A stretch of 64,000 nucleotides of DNA from Heligmosomoides polygyrus polygyrus. Lineage: Eukaryota > Nematoda > Chromadorea > Rhabditida > Heligmosomidae. Shown piece after piece: positions 9,905 to 23,300 of this stretch. Position numbers and translations under genes: made by a program. The DNA lies in NCBI GenBank assembly GCA_947396885.1, contig OX377202.1, forward strand, positions 14,570,001 through 14,634,000, read 5' to 3'. Every line of letters starts with the position of its first letter. Within the stretch, counting starts at the first letter, position 1. Under the pieces are notes generated by a model that saw only the letters and a list, made by a program, of their open reading frames with translations, was not told the DNA's origin and did no database searches.

Positions 9905-11639
9905 AATTTCTTCGAGCTGGCCTGCAAGTAAATTTGTGCACCTTGTTCTTCAGGTATGGCTTCCTCTTCAACTTAAACCTCTTCTATCATTCGTTTGGAA
10001 TGGAAAAAATTGGACTTCTTCCGCCTGCTCCCACACAACCGGCATTTCTTCCGCGGGTTTTCACTCAGTCAACGTCCGTTCATATCTCTCTCTCTGTCCT
10101 CTTTGCTTTGTCTGCAGCGTCCACAATGACCACTATTTCGCTCGGGTCGACTACTTGTCACGAGGTCTTGATCCTTCTGTAGCGAGTTCCACACGCTTAT
10201 CAGCCGGTGGAAGCAAGCGATCGATTATCTGGTAACTTGACGTTAACCTTTCTCCAGGGAAGACGGACGTTTACCCATCAGCTCTTTCTTCGATAGTTTG
10301 GTTAAATTGCTCCCAGACTTTGTTATTCTCTACCGACTGAATTTTTTTAGGAACATGAAAACTCTTCCGTCCCAGCTAATTCGAGTTTCCAGAACTTTTC
10401 ACATTTTTCTTCCTCATCTTCTTCGTCGTCACTAGGTGTAATTGTAAGAACGTGTCCGTCGAGCGTCCAATATCCATCCTACTTGTCGTTTTCTTTGTCC
10501 TCCAGTTCATTCACTTGCGTAGTTTGAAGTCGGCCGGTTAAAAGATGGCTAATGCGCGTAGGTAAAAGGTGGAGCCCTGAAGGTAACTTTACGTAGGGTT
10601 GGTCTGTACGGACAAGTGACCATAATTGGTCAGACTTAAGCAAAGTCAACGGTTTCACTGTAGGAAGGAAAGATTCAGGTCCCGTACAAAGTCGATATTT
10701 TCACCGTAACAGGAGGAGTAGTAAAGGACTTCGTGAGGATTTCGTGAGTGAACAAGATGAGGGAAACAGGATTTCTGTTCTTGTCCCATATATCCAATAC
10801 CACTCGACGGGACCTTGACTTTCTTACTTGTTCAGCACCGGACGTATGGAGCCTTAACTTGGTGATTTAGTCGCAGGTAGACCAAGTTCATCTACTAAGG
10901 TCTTGTCGACGAACGAAGCTTCTGCTTCTAAATCCAGGGGGATGGACGGTTATAGACTAATTTGTTCGTATTTGGGTCTAAAATGGTCATTTCCCCAGTA
11001 AGCAGAAACGTTCTTCCGGATTATGGAGGTGTTGTTATCTGGATGCACTTCTAAAATCCTTGTGTCATTGCGTCCTAAATCCTCCTGCGCCACTTGTTTA
11101 ATCTTTGCAGTAGGTTTTTGTGGCTTTCTTTCTTTGGCGTGTCCCGACTTCTCGGTTCTGCTTTTTTCTTTGCGCCAGAACTCGATGAATGCCAAGCCAT
11201 GTATTAAAAACAGCATGAAGTGTGGTTCGGTTTCTGAAATTTGAAGCAAGGCGGCTTTTTACACGGAGTGGTGGTGTGCTGTGGTGACGCTCAAATGGGA
11301 CAAAGCTTGGAGTCCCTCAGGCGTTGGAATCTTTGTTGTGGAGTTTTGTGCTTGTCGCACTTAGAGGACTTGTGTCTTTTGTTAACGTACATACAGAAAA
11401 CGTAAAAGGATTTGCGCGAAGGCTTTTGGGTCTGTTCGAAGGAAGTCTCACTTGGGGAGGGCAAGCATCTGATATAAGTAGGAAACTTGGAGGAAAGTTT
11501 TTTTACTAACCACTGACTACACTCATGTTTCTGCTTCGGCTACTTTATCATGACTTGAATTTGCTCAAAGAATGCTCTTTGATCGCGCATTGCTGGTGAG
11601 CGCAAAACTTCGCTCGAGACTATCAATAAGACGAAAAAT

Positions 11640-11890
11640 TAGTTCTTCCTGATTTCGTAATTAGACTTGAGAAGTTCCACTGCTCTAGGATAGTGTTCCG
11701 CGGCTACTTGCAAATTTCTCACCGCTTTTAGAGCTTCCCCTTTAAGGCATTGAGGAGATAATTGAGTTTGAAGAGTACGGATAAATCTTGAGAATGCACA
11801 TTACTGTTAAAAAGTTCCCAAAAATTGTCCCACTCCTATATGTTTTCTTTGAAAGTGGGAATTGGGAGGGATGAAAGTTATACAATTTTT
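11640..11890 (-). pseudogene. Gag DUF1759-type domain of the LTR element
   Basis: The minus strand reads LPIPTFKENI, a TAG stop, EWDNFWELFNSNVHSQDL, VLFKLNYLLNALKG, a 1-nt frameshift, then EALKAVRNLQVAAEHY and AVELLKSNYEIRKN. This is the signature of the DUF1759 gag domain of BEL/Pao retrotransposons (W-FW--F----H----L----K--YL---L-G-A). The stop and frameshift make it non-functional. Confidence 0.75.
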
Positions 11891-12531
11891 GGGTTGCGGA
11901 TTCATATGAGTGGAAACTTGATGAATAAGCGGAAGCCTATCAAAGGACTTGAAGGCCAAGAGCTGAGCCTGGAGCACTAAGGAGTAGTAGAAGGCTAAAA
12001 TAAGAGAAGTTATTGCTTTTGTACTGTATTTCTCGCAGTCTTCACCTCCATCTGGCTTGAGATCTTAAAGGGTACTTAAGATCTGCACCTTATTCTTGAA
12101 GGAGCTGCTGCATCCTCTTGGTTGCCGTCATCAATTGGGCCTATTGCTTCTTTTTCTCTGCGTATGCTGTTCATCATGAGCGCTAATTGATCCCCCTCTA
12201 CCTATGGTAGACTTAAGGATTCCAGTTTCTCTGCTTTGAATCGTTCTACACGGCATCCAATTTTGTCGTTTAGTGGGTGAGTAAGCGCTTCTGGGTGCCG
12301 AGTTGGAACCCCATGTTGCTCTTTTGGAAAACGGCGCTGCTTGATTAGCTTCTCAGATAAGGCAGTGCCTACCCTATGGAGCACTTGTGTGAGAAACGTT
12401 TGAGTGGAAGAGAGGCCAAATTAAAACGCTATCAGAAGACACAGCAAACTTTTATTTTGGAAAAAATCCAACTTGAATGTTTTCAACTGACCTGTTCCGC
12501 CTGCCGAGGCACCAAATGCCTCAGCGTTCAG

Positions 12532-12907
12532 TGTTGCACCCACTGGTCCCAACGCCGGATTATTGCCTCAATTTACACAGCTCTTTTATTTATAACGTTT
12601 ACTCTTAAATACTACGAAAATTATTAAAAGATTGTCTTACCAACGTGTTGCTGTACACAAACTGTAAGATATTGGGAGCGGAAGACACGAGGGACTAGGT
12701 CGGAGACTGTCAGAAGACGTGAATGTCGTTACTGAAGCCGAAGCCGCTCCTCCTCCTCACCACAAGCCTTTGTACTGTACTGATGAAGCGATAACACCGC
12801 TATGCTGTTCCCAAAATAAAAAGCCACTAGGAAAGTCAAGCAGTTCAAAACTTTCTTGTGTGGAAATTCTTATACAACAAAACTAACAATTCTATTCCAA
12901 AAAAAGA
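12532..12907 (-). repeat. LTR (5' LTR in element orientation)
   Basis: Partner of 8964-9363. Plus-strand left edge TGTTGCACCCAC. The internal edge is followed, reading the minus strand inward, by ATTTGGTGCCTCGGCAGG, which fits a tRNA primer-binding site (complement of a tRNA 3' end with CCA). Confidence 0.75.
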
Positions 12908-14327
12908 TCAATCTGGTCGACGTAGTCGATAATACTTTCCAATCATAGAATATCCAGAAAGAAAAGCAAAAAAAGTGCGTGTAATCAACTCCTCACTCGC
13001 AGACCATTATTTTAGCTTTACTCTCCGCAATAGGAACTTCGAAGGTTTTGCCTTGCGAGATTGTTCGTAGTAAATATTTAGAGACCCTAACTTGATGGGT
13101 TCAAGGACTAAGAAAATGGAACGCAGTTTTCATTTAGTTGAACGGTGAAGGTTCTCGCAGTTTTATTCACTTCTCCGTTCAGATATGCACCTGAAATCCT
13201 TGGTTACTATGATCTGGGCTTTTCCTTGAAACTCGGAAACTCGGAAGTACTCGAAAAACTAAAACACAATGCAACAAGGGCAGAAGTACAAATCGAAACA
13301 TTCAAAAACGACAACGTCTTATATACAAGTACTTTTTACCGATGGGGGAGGAGGGATGAAGCCATGTAGTACAATCACCCCTCCTTTGTTCTAAGGCCTA
13401 AATGAGAGTTTAATCGCACTTGGCATTTCTTTGCTGAGGAGAAACAATCAGTGATTGAAAATAGCGTGTGCAAAACCGGTGTATTTCAGGAAAAATAAGA
13501 GACGATTGCATACCTGTTGAATCTCACCAAGTGGGGAAATACGCATAGAATGTCAGGACTCTCACAAACTTTCGGACATTTTATTAATGGAAAGAGAAAC
13601 AAAAAGGGCGCAAATCCTGAGAGGAGGTTCAAATGTGTACCTTTTTCACGGTTTGCAGTTTTACTCTTTCCAAGTCAGGCAGTTATGCCCTTCTGCAGTT
13701 ACACTTCACATTGATGCTTCTGTGATTACATCAGCTTCTTCATTTTGAAAGACTTTGGGGACAAATTTCTCTGATTTTTAGAGGAGAATAAGGGTGAACC
13801 CCTCTGTCTAGACTTACAACAGAAAAATATCCAACTTCAACCCAAGCGGCATTGTTTAAAGTATCTCCAGATTGTGACTGTCAGATGCGACGCCGCATTG
13901 CGTGAAATTTCTACATCTGTGCGGCTAATTCCTCAGTTACACGTATGTGTATTGTAGTGAGAATTTAATAACATTGGGAAAAACAGGACAATGCAGACCC
14001 TGATCTATATATACCTGCGTCATAATAACGAAAGGACGTGATCACCATAGACAGATACACTACAATATGTTGTTATTCTGCTACCTATGGTCTCTGTAGC
14101 TTTCTTCTAGAGTTTCTGGTTAACGAATAACACCTCCTACCTGCTACTGCATACTATTTAATATTAGCTACCGATGTACGGGACCCTAAGTCTAGCGTTA
14201 TTTTGTGTATTCATACGTATTGATTTATAAACCGTTTATAAAGTTGGTGGTGTTCGCTCAAAGCAAAGTCGTGTGTTCTCCACAGCAGACGCACTGTCGT
14301 TACTTTAACCCACTCTTAAAACCAGGG
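12908..14327. other. Upstream region of receptor copy 1, no gene recognised
   Basis: The frames at 13145-13369 and 13517-13714 resemble nothing I know. The region presumably holds the receptor promoter; no TATA or trans-splice site can be assigned with confidence. Confidence 0.4.
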
Positions 14328-17300
14328 ATGTCAACGGATAATTCGTGTTTGGACACATGGAATTATGTTCTATTTACGACTGAGGGCGCTATGAACCTGA
14401 TTTCCGTACCGCCAGCCTTCGTTGTGTTCTACATTTGCATCACACAGAAAAATCTCCACGTGAATTTCAGGTAAATGTGATTAGTCTATTTTGCATTTTG
14501 GATAGCTCTATTTATTATTTTTATCTATTTAAAAACTCGGTTTAACGTTTGCACCACAAACCGTGTATACGGTTTTGAATCAAAGTGGATACTTTTCAAT
14601 CAAGCTGTCCAAATCTTTCAGATTAAAGCGCTCCATAAGAAGATGAAAAAAAAGAATGTCTAAAAAAGTTCACTCTACTTTCCTAGAGATTTTGTTATTT
14701 ACCTGATCGAGAATGCACAACAGTTTTTTATAATTTGATAAAAATTGTTATTGCGATAAAAATGCTCAATAAAAACATAGTTTAATGAGCAAAAATGATT
14801 TTCTGTAGTGATCATTTTACTTGTGAGTTGGCCGTTCCACCCCTCCTCTGGTTATTTTCTCCCTTTACAGCGCGGTTCATTGACGGGGGCCTTTCCTCAA
14901 TGCTCTCGATAGATTTCTTTTTAGTGCTTTCGCTGTCTGTGAGTGAGATCTGAGATTTTTCCATTCCTGTTTTTTCTGAGCTATGGCTATTTCTGGCTTT
15001 ACTACGACACGATTATTGGCGCATCCTTATGGATGTATTAATAATAGATGAATAAATAAATAAATAAATAAATAAAGCAGCAATTTTTGAGTATGCTTAA
15101 AGATTGCGATGCAGCCGTCCAGATCGACGCAACCTTGGTCAATAGTAAAAATTCAATTTGCAGTTACACACTAGCGTTGTGTGCAACAGGAACCATTGTA
15201 AAAAGAAAACTCCCATCTCACAGTCCCAAGCAATATTTACGATATCAGTCAAAGGAAAATTGCCACATGCTGGATGAGCGCGTGGAGCGATCTCTTCTTT
15301 ACTATGCCTTAAAATTTCCTCTTTTCCTTGTGTGTTCTTTTTTTTAGAATGATGTCTTCAGTAAAGTAGATTCTTTATAGAGATTCGGGCAAATACTCAA
15401 ATCTTTGGAGCAAGTGAATCAAAAATTTTAAGAAAACTCATAGTAAATTTTCCCTCAACAAAAAATATGTTAACTTTCTTGGGAGGTGTATGGTTCATTT
15501 ATGAATATACCGTTTTTATTTTATTTGGAAGACATTCGCTCTGGTTTCAGAAATATACAGCTTGCTTTAAGAAGTACAAAAAAATCAAAAAATGTCTAGC
15601 TTGATTTGCAAACGGTATATGTTTCAACGATTTGAAGCCACGCAATAGAGAATATTTTAAAAATTGATGAAAAATGAGAAGTTAAGAGAGCTATTTCGAA
15701 TGTAACAAAAGCTCCGGTCATTTTTATTTTTTGCGCCTAATTTTAGGAAAACGTGTTGAGCGTGTTCTTTCTTGAGGTAACCTTAGCTTTCAGTCTCACC
15801 CGCAAAAACAGATGTAATGAACGATGAATAATTTTACCGAATTTCAGGTCATTTTTATTCCTAACAACAGTTGGGCAGCTCATCGGTGCAGTTCATCGTT
15901 TAATCATTATCAGCACTCGCATGTGTTGTATCGCAGGGGAGGAAACCTCTTTATCGGTTAGTGAAGTTCAGGAAATGACTGAAAACTTGCCTTGCCTATA
16001 ATGATAATACAGAATGAAATTTTATTAGGTGGTAGAAGGCTCAAATAATGTAATTTCTCCTTAAATGATGAGATAGGAAATAATAAGACACTTTACTTTT
16101 AGTCTCTTTATATGTTTGGTTCGTTCTATAGTCTTCTTGTAGCTAGACTTCTGCTACAGCTGCTCTACTAGACTTACACTATACTTTCCCAATTGCAACG
16201 TATATTGATATCATGCCTGTCTTTGTTTCACCAGTGTTGAATTCATTGTGTGGAATTTACTGAACTTGTGCAAAATTTGCCTGTTCTTTTCCTGTTATGA
16301 GCCCACTCATGGTGCGTCTATAAAATAAAACAAATAAATAAAATAATGGAATGTCACGAGAGGTGGAACGCTCCGCTAATACATGGAACACACGGTCCTG
16401 CATAACATGCGCTCCGTTTATTCGCACACATCCGACTTGAACACACAAACGACGTATGATTTTATTCATAAAGCGAGTGATAACACTTCTACATAGGAGC
16501 AAAAATAAATAGTATTTAGCGAGACCAAAGTTTTCGTCGTTTTCGGCAGCTAAATTCAAATGAGCACAAATTTGCCCGAGTCTTTTCAGTTAAATTAAAT
16601 GCTATTGTATTTGGCATATCTCTGAAAATAAAAGCTACTGGTGTTAATTTTTTATTTGCGAACAATTAGCCATTTACTGCACCAAAACCATGGAAAAACA
16701 CTTTTTCATCTTTTCGTCATTTTGTTCACGATGGAATTTCCCGTCAGAAAGCTCTTCCAGAAATCCGAAAAATAGCGCTGTAACAGGAACACGCCTTTAG
16801 ATTAAACCGAACTTAACAACGTCCTAATCCAAATCTCTTGTGGAGATGAATCTGACGACGTATTATTTGGAGTTGCCTCTCGGATGAGTACGAACTCTTT
16901 AGTTAGCAAAATAATGCACTCCCATATTTTGTTTTCAGACTTCCGTCAACACATGCGCTCTATTCTACCAGCTGAGCTGCTGGATTAAATCACGTAGTAC
17001 TCCAGCAATTGCTGAACATGAGCCAAAAATGATCCTTGACAGTGATCTAAAAGGATCAAAATGTGTCTTGGAAGTTATATCCTTATAAAACCCGTCTAGG
17101 ACTACATAGTGTTATTGCACATGATCCGCTCTTCGTGATCCGTAACTACTTTTTTCAAATTATATTCGTTTGTTTCAACTAAGGAAAGAAACGGGAGCTC
17201 GCCGTTGGCACCCGTGGCTATCAATGAGCCATATCATAGAATACAAATAAATGAGTGTCCTTCTTTTTTTCTTTCAAGAGAGGGCTTAATGGTTTGAAAA

Positions 17301-20300
17301 GTTAACTTAAACAATGGGCTAAATAACGGGGAACTGGTTTGATTTTAGCGTCTACCTACTCCTCTGGGTGGTGGTCTATTCTGAGCGTGGCTGTTCTCCG
17401 TTTTAATATTTACATTATAGTATTCTGTGCCAATTCTTTAGTACTGATTTTTCACGCGACCTCCTCCATAGCATCCTAATTTCAATTCATGATGTAATAA
17501 TCCTGCCGTGGCGTTTCCAAGATTGAAGCCATAAAGCTCTATGACAAGGAAGTTTGAGCGCCACGAAAAAACATTTTAACTTTATAATTTTTTTTCTGCC
17601 ATCTTATATGTTTTACAGTGGGAAAGCGGAAACATTCCATGCAGCATAACAGCTGAAACTTTGGGATCTCCTAGCAACAATGCAACACAATCAAAGCTGG
17701 GTAGAGACCAGCTCAAGCTATTCAAAAACCACAGCGAAATTCCAAAATTTTCAGGATGGTCTTGATGTGGTCCTTATGACTGGATTATTCACAAGAATAT
17801 TTGGATGGTTTCTAGTTGTTGCGGATAGGGCGGTCGCGTCCGCATTTCCAAGTCAGTACGACCAACATTGCGCCGGCTTCACCATTTCAATGGCGCTGTA
17901 CAGTGTTGTAGTGAGTTGTCATCTTATTCCATTTGGTTGAGTTATGGAATTAAGAATACCTATCCAGAGAAATAGAAGAAAATCAACTTCGTGCTTCAAA
18001 ATGCGAGTGTGCAATACATCTTCATTTTTTGTTTAATAGCTAGCTACTGTTTCTTTCTTCGGCTGAGGAAAACGTTAAGTAACATAAAAGAAACCAAACA
18101 ACATCGACAACGGAAAAATAGCAGCCTATAACTGCTCACAGCGAGAAAAAATTGAAAATGGAAGATTAAAAAACAAAAAAATCGGCTTCTCATAGCAAAA
18201 GGTTGCATGAGTGCGTTATATAAGAAAGTTCGCTCTATTCCTCCCCTTCAGCGGTTTTCGGGGTACCATATATTCAGGATCTTCCGATCTATTCTAGTCG
18301 GGAAGTCGGGAGGGAGCATGGATAGAGTAACAGTCGCGTCAAGCATCCCACGACGCAAAACCACATTCCATGAGTATGAATGAATTCCAAGGTAAAATCT
18401 TAAAGTAGATGAAGCTCTCGGACAAGCGCAAGGGGGTGATGGAGAGGTGAAACACCGCATGCCCCCTCCGACTAGGATAGATTCATCAAGCGTATACATG
18501 TCTTGGAAGTTTTTTTTTTAAAGAGAATGCCCTGAATGTCGTCGACTGTTGGGATGACCGGAAAACAGTTTCCGGTTAGCTGATTTAGTCAGTCCGCTCT
18601 CGGCCAAGACCGACGACGACTGCCTAATGAACGCTGACCCGCCTTTTATAGGCGTGGGTTACGGTAGCGAGCGTAGATTTCGCGGGACCTGTAGCACGCG
18701 AAGGTACAACGCATAACAGGCATGACACGGAAACCCTCTTGATCACTCCTTAACACTTGACACGCGAATCATACTAGATTACTCTTTAACAAGAGAATTT
18801 TCAACACTGCGCTTTCATGAAAGCTAAATTTGTCTGAAGAGATACGTATGCCTCCTAAAACATCCTTTTAAATGCCAATGAATGAGATAGAATCTAAACT
18901 TTTTACACCTTGGAATCACCTTGGAATCTGTAAAATCTAGTACATATACACAAAATCTGCCTGTTCATAATACAGCGTCACGAGTAAAATTACCCTGAAA
19001 GTTTCCTAATATTATGGATTGACATCATTAGTAATTCTGTGATTACTAATACCTCTAAGTTTAAAATAACTAATGCTTTAGGCAGTCCTGATCGCGCTGA
19101 TCTTATTCACTTACCGATATCGCATGTGTGAGTTTCTTGATTTTTTGTTTAGTCTTCTTTTTAGATTCTGAAACACTACGTCTACTAATTCAGCTGCTTA
19201 ATTCTAAAAGAATAAACCTTACGTTATAAAGCATTAGTGAAGAATACCTGTTTTTCATTTGTTCGAAGAAAGTTGGTCACAAGTGAACATCTTCGATTTT
19301 CAGTCAACAACTTCGGCATATACTGCATGGGAGTAACAACAACAGTCACCATTCTATGTTTTTTGGTAGGTGACTTTACATTTTGATTAAAATGGCACGC
19401 TGCCAGAAGCCGTTTCTCTCCTGCGAATCATCATTTGGCCACGGGTTCGTGGTTCTATGGTTCTATTGAACAATAGACTTTTGTTGGAACGAAAAAACTG
19501 CTTTGTCCATCAGCTGGGCATCGGTGAGCTGCTGCTCTCTTTCTTTTTCTCTTTCTTGTGTTAGGGTAAGTAAAAAAATTTGATTCACCATATTAGGTAA
19601 GTACTTGTGATGTACGACTTTGCCATCGAACCGTAGCTTCTTAATGAGAATGCTTATACCACAATGGCCTAGTCAGAAGCCATAGTGCATCAATAAGTTT
19701 ATCTGTGGTAGGTCAAAAATAGAAATCTATCCAGACCGACCCTCATTTAGTTACCTTCCCCAGAATGTCATCGAGAAACTGCTTGATAGGAATATACCCA
19801 CTGATGGTTAACATTGATTACCCAGAAAACTTCGCGCTTCGCAACCAAGATCTCTCTTGAGATTGGATTCACAATTGCATTTAGTGAACAAGACTTCTCT
19901 GCGAACGTTTTAGGTGTATGAAGGAAGGTAACTGTTGGAATAGTCATTTGTTCTCTTTTGTGTTAGGGACGCAAACATTTTTTAAAATTTCCCATAATAG
20001 GCGTAGCGTTTATGTTCTACGACACTGTCATTAAACGGGGGCTGCCCGAGTAATAAAGACGGCAAAAATATTTTAAAAATATTTTTCGAGATTCTAATTA
20101 CTACGAGGTACTGTTCGATTAATGGAGCTGGGACGAACTCGTCCCTAATTATGATGGTGAGATCTATGAGTGTTGAGATGACTGAATTTAGAATGTTGCT
20201 TCCTCTTTTACCGTAAAGTGAACCTCTTAATTACTTAGTATGACATTATATAATACTTTCGTAACAGTATGTTGTTCTTATAGTCCCTGTTTTCCTTCTT

Positions 20301-23300
20301 TAAAAATCAGTTTCATTGTAAATTTGATCTTTTCCGTCTGGTACAGTTTCATAGCTCGTCGAGAATTGATGTCCTTTATTCACGCTGAATAACATTTGTA
20401 AACAACAATAAACAACGAAATTCTATAACCATGCCAAATTTCAGGATTAAATGCTTTAATTAATTTAACAACAGCTAATTATTGTACCATCTAGTCATGC
20501 AATGCTTTGCTCCTCGTGTATTTGCACCAACTATGCAACTTAGGGTAGCGACACTTAGCCGTAATAAGGGTTAGTAAATACAGAACTTGCTAGTTTCTCA
20601 CTTTCGTGCTCCACATACTCTAATCTGCTTACTATGTGGTAACCGTACCTCCGTGATTGATGGGTTCGACTCCAGAGAGGTAGATGATGTGGTTGTAATA
20701 AGTGCCGTGAGGGGACCTGAAACACCACCACATGTCACTTTGTTCTGGAGATGTTAGAAGTCGTATTCACCAAATCGTTTATCCAGGATAAGCTGTAAAA
20801 ATGATTTGAACATGCCTGCACACCATACTAGGAACATCCAGCTAATCACGGCTAAAGGGATGGGTAAGAATAGACCCAGCGCTTTAGCCGTGAGCTGGGT
20901 GTATTCACCTAAATGGACGGCGAACAGACTTTGGATCACACGCTGAATTTCTATATCGATGTCGTAGAAAAGCAGAGAATGGGGAAAGGGGCCGAACATG
21001 TTAACGACAACCAGTGCAGTAGAACTTGTATTTTTCTATTGTTGGAGATACACATGCATATTAGACATCTGGTATCTGGTAAATTATGATCGCGTCAAAG
21101 TGAGCGGTATAACTTAAAAAACCACGAAAATCGCCGTCACAGCTGATTATTTTTGGATCTCCTTAGGGTGGTGCAATGTTTTTTTCTGTAGTTACACCAA
21201 CGCAATGTTTGTGAACAGTTTGAATAAGCGATAAAAGCGGTTTGAATTTCAGGCGCTAGTTGCTATTATAAGATGCAACATGCTAGCATACCGAAGACGA
21301 CACATCGCCATGTTGTCGCTAAGAGAAAGATACCATTTGGATGAGAACATTCGTTGTGGAAAGTACTTGATTCCTGTCGCCGTGAACGATGCTCTATGTC
21401 GGGTATGTTCCTGTCGTTAACTTTCAGAGTTGAGATGCAAAGTTTGGAGAGGACGTTATGCCATTGTAGTATTGTATTGCTTGAGCCCCACATGTGGTTT
21501 TTAAAAGCGTTTGTTGGCCACATTTCGGCGGTGTCGATTTCAATTTGAACTTCTGTCCACTTCGTCAGGCGTTGCCTCAACAGTAATAAATTCAACACAT
21601 TTTTTTCGGTCACATGGCCATTTGGAATACTGAGACCCTCCTTACAGGAAGCCAGACGGACCAACCGGTTACAGGAACAGACGGGCCAACCGGTTTACAG
21701 GAAGCCAGACGGACCAGCCGTTATCAAGACATAGACGCCCTATTCAGAACCCCTATTCAGAGCCTGATGTACAGGTTGGCATAGAGGGGGAGGGAGGTGT
21801 AGGGCCTGAGCTACCGCGTTATATAGAGGCAACATCTTTTCGGTTTAGTATGGGGTTTTTGGCCTGGATCCAAAACATCTCAAGGGTCTTGCGGGCGGCA
21901 TTCGCTTCGCTAGTGTGGTTTACTATGTTTACTGTAGGTGTGGTTTACTGTGGTTTACTTTTCTTATTCCAAGAACGAGTGCCATAAAGGATATGATTGA
22001 GTTTTTCACCCAGCATCGAGACGCGGCGAAGATAGATTCTCCATAAGGCACCTATTGGCCCTTTCTAAAGAATGCCTTAGTTGTAATATTTTCAGATGGT
22101 CAAGCTGCTTTTTCAGATAAGGTGACTGTCAATGGGTGAAACACCTTGTACCTACACTATTTATCTCCTTTATGGGCAAAATTGAGGCCCGGTGATGCAA
22201 AACTTTTCCTTCCTGTACTGTCGCTACATCGACGACTGCTTTCCTATTTGGATTACGCAGGAAAAATGAATTAGAGCATTGCTTACCACCCAATCTCCTT
22301 ATATCAAGCTCACCCGCGAAAAGCGAGAAGTTGGCTTTGGCTGTTGAACGTACAAGTACAACTGAAAGGGGTGGCACAGTAATTAAATGGTATAGGAAGT
22401 CTACTAGCAAGAACATTATTGTTCACTGCCTTTTTCTTAGCCTCACAATGTGATGCGAGCTGTAGTGAAAAACATGTTCCGAACGTAGCTGTAGTATCAA
22501 GTGGTGACGAGGAGCGCAAAGAATCTAGACAGCTAGCACAATGGATTGCAGCTAGCGACTGATATAGGCGCCGTACCACTTATATAGTGTACACAAGGCA
22601 CTCCGGCGCAAAGCAGTAAACGCACCATCTCAGGAAAAACATCTCTGCTCCTACACGTTTTATTTTCCAAGTCCCGCATGACGCTTTCGATAGTGGCGCA
22701 CAAGACTCAGTGATGCAGTGTCTCACTGAAGCCCTCTTCTCACGTTGCCGAACGTCGCAGAAGGATTGTGAAATCCTGACCTGAATCCTCTCATTAGTCC
22801 TTTGTTGCTTCGACGTCGAAGCGAGGCGCTTCTCCAACCATGGTTCAGAGGTTCGCTTCTTTTTCCACTGAGGCCAATACCTTCTTCACGGCGATGAAAG
22901 ATAGGCGCAGTAGCAGCTTCCAGGGGTCGGATTCATCAACGACTCACATAACTTTAACAGAGAATTAACAGCAGAAAACTTAGATAACGGGGCTTATCGC
23001 TCACCATATCGCTTGATAAGCCGCGTTATCTGAGTTTTCTCCTGTGAACTCTCTGTTAAAGTTATGCAAGTCGCTGATGAATCAGACACTAGTCGCGATA
23101 CTTCTTCAAGCTCATACGCGTGTGGATGTGGCGCCCGCGCTCTTTGAATCGCTGGTTATTCACATGACTGATCTTCTCCCAGATCTCTGTCGCTCTATGC
23201 ATCATCGGAATAGCTTGCGTGAATAATTTCTAGGTTAAGAAAGCAAGCAGAATAGGATGGTTGTATTTTTTTTGCGATAATAAAGCTTGACTTCTTTAAT

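Larger units (their letters stand above)
8964..12907 (-). mobile_element. Gag-only BEL/Pao-like LTR retrotransposon
   Basis: Two similar direct repeats (about 8964-9363 and 12532-12907) bracket an internal region of about 3.2 kb. On the minus strand the internal region carries a primer-binding-site-like TGGTGCCTCGGC just inside the right LTR, a DUF1759-type gag domain (about 11640-11890) and a cysteine-rich nucleocapsid-like region (9524-9904). I see no protease, reverse transcriptase, RNase H or integrase. The internal region is also too short to hold a BEL pol, so the copy is a non-autonomous or deleted derivative. The LTRs have diverged and the gag has a stop and a frameshift, indicating an old insertion. 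LTR ends are approximate to about 15 bp. Confidence 0.75.

Noticed and set aside
16945..16990. CAGCTCAGCTGGTAGAAT on the minus strand, like the start of a tRNA
   Set aside because: No anticodon arm or T arm follows, so it is at best a short tRNA or SINE remnant.
20754..20999. 81-codon hydrophobic minus-strand frame in receptor intron 5
   Set aside because: Hydrophobic segments are present, but there are no exon borders, no recognisable family and no second copy.
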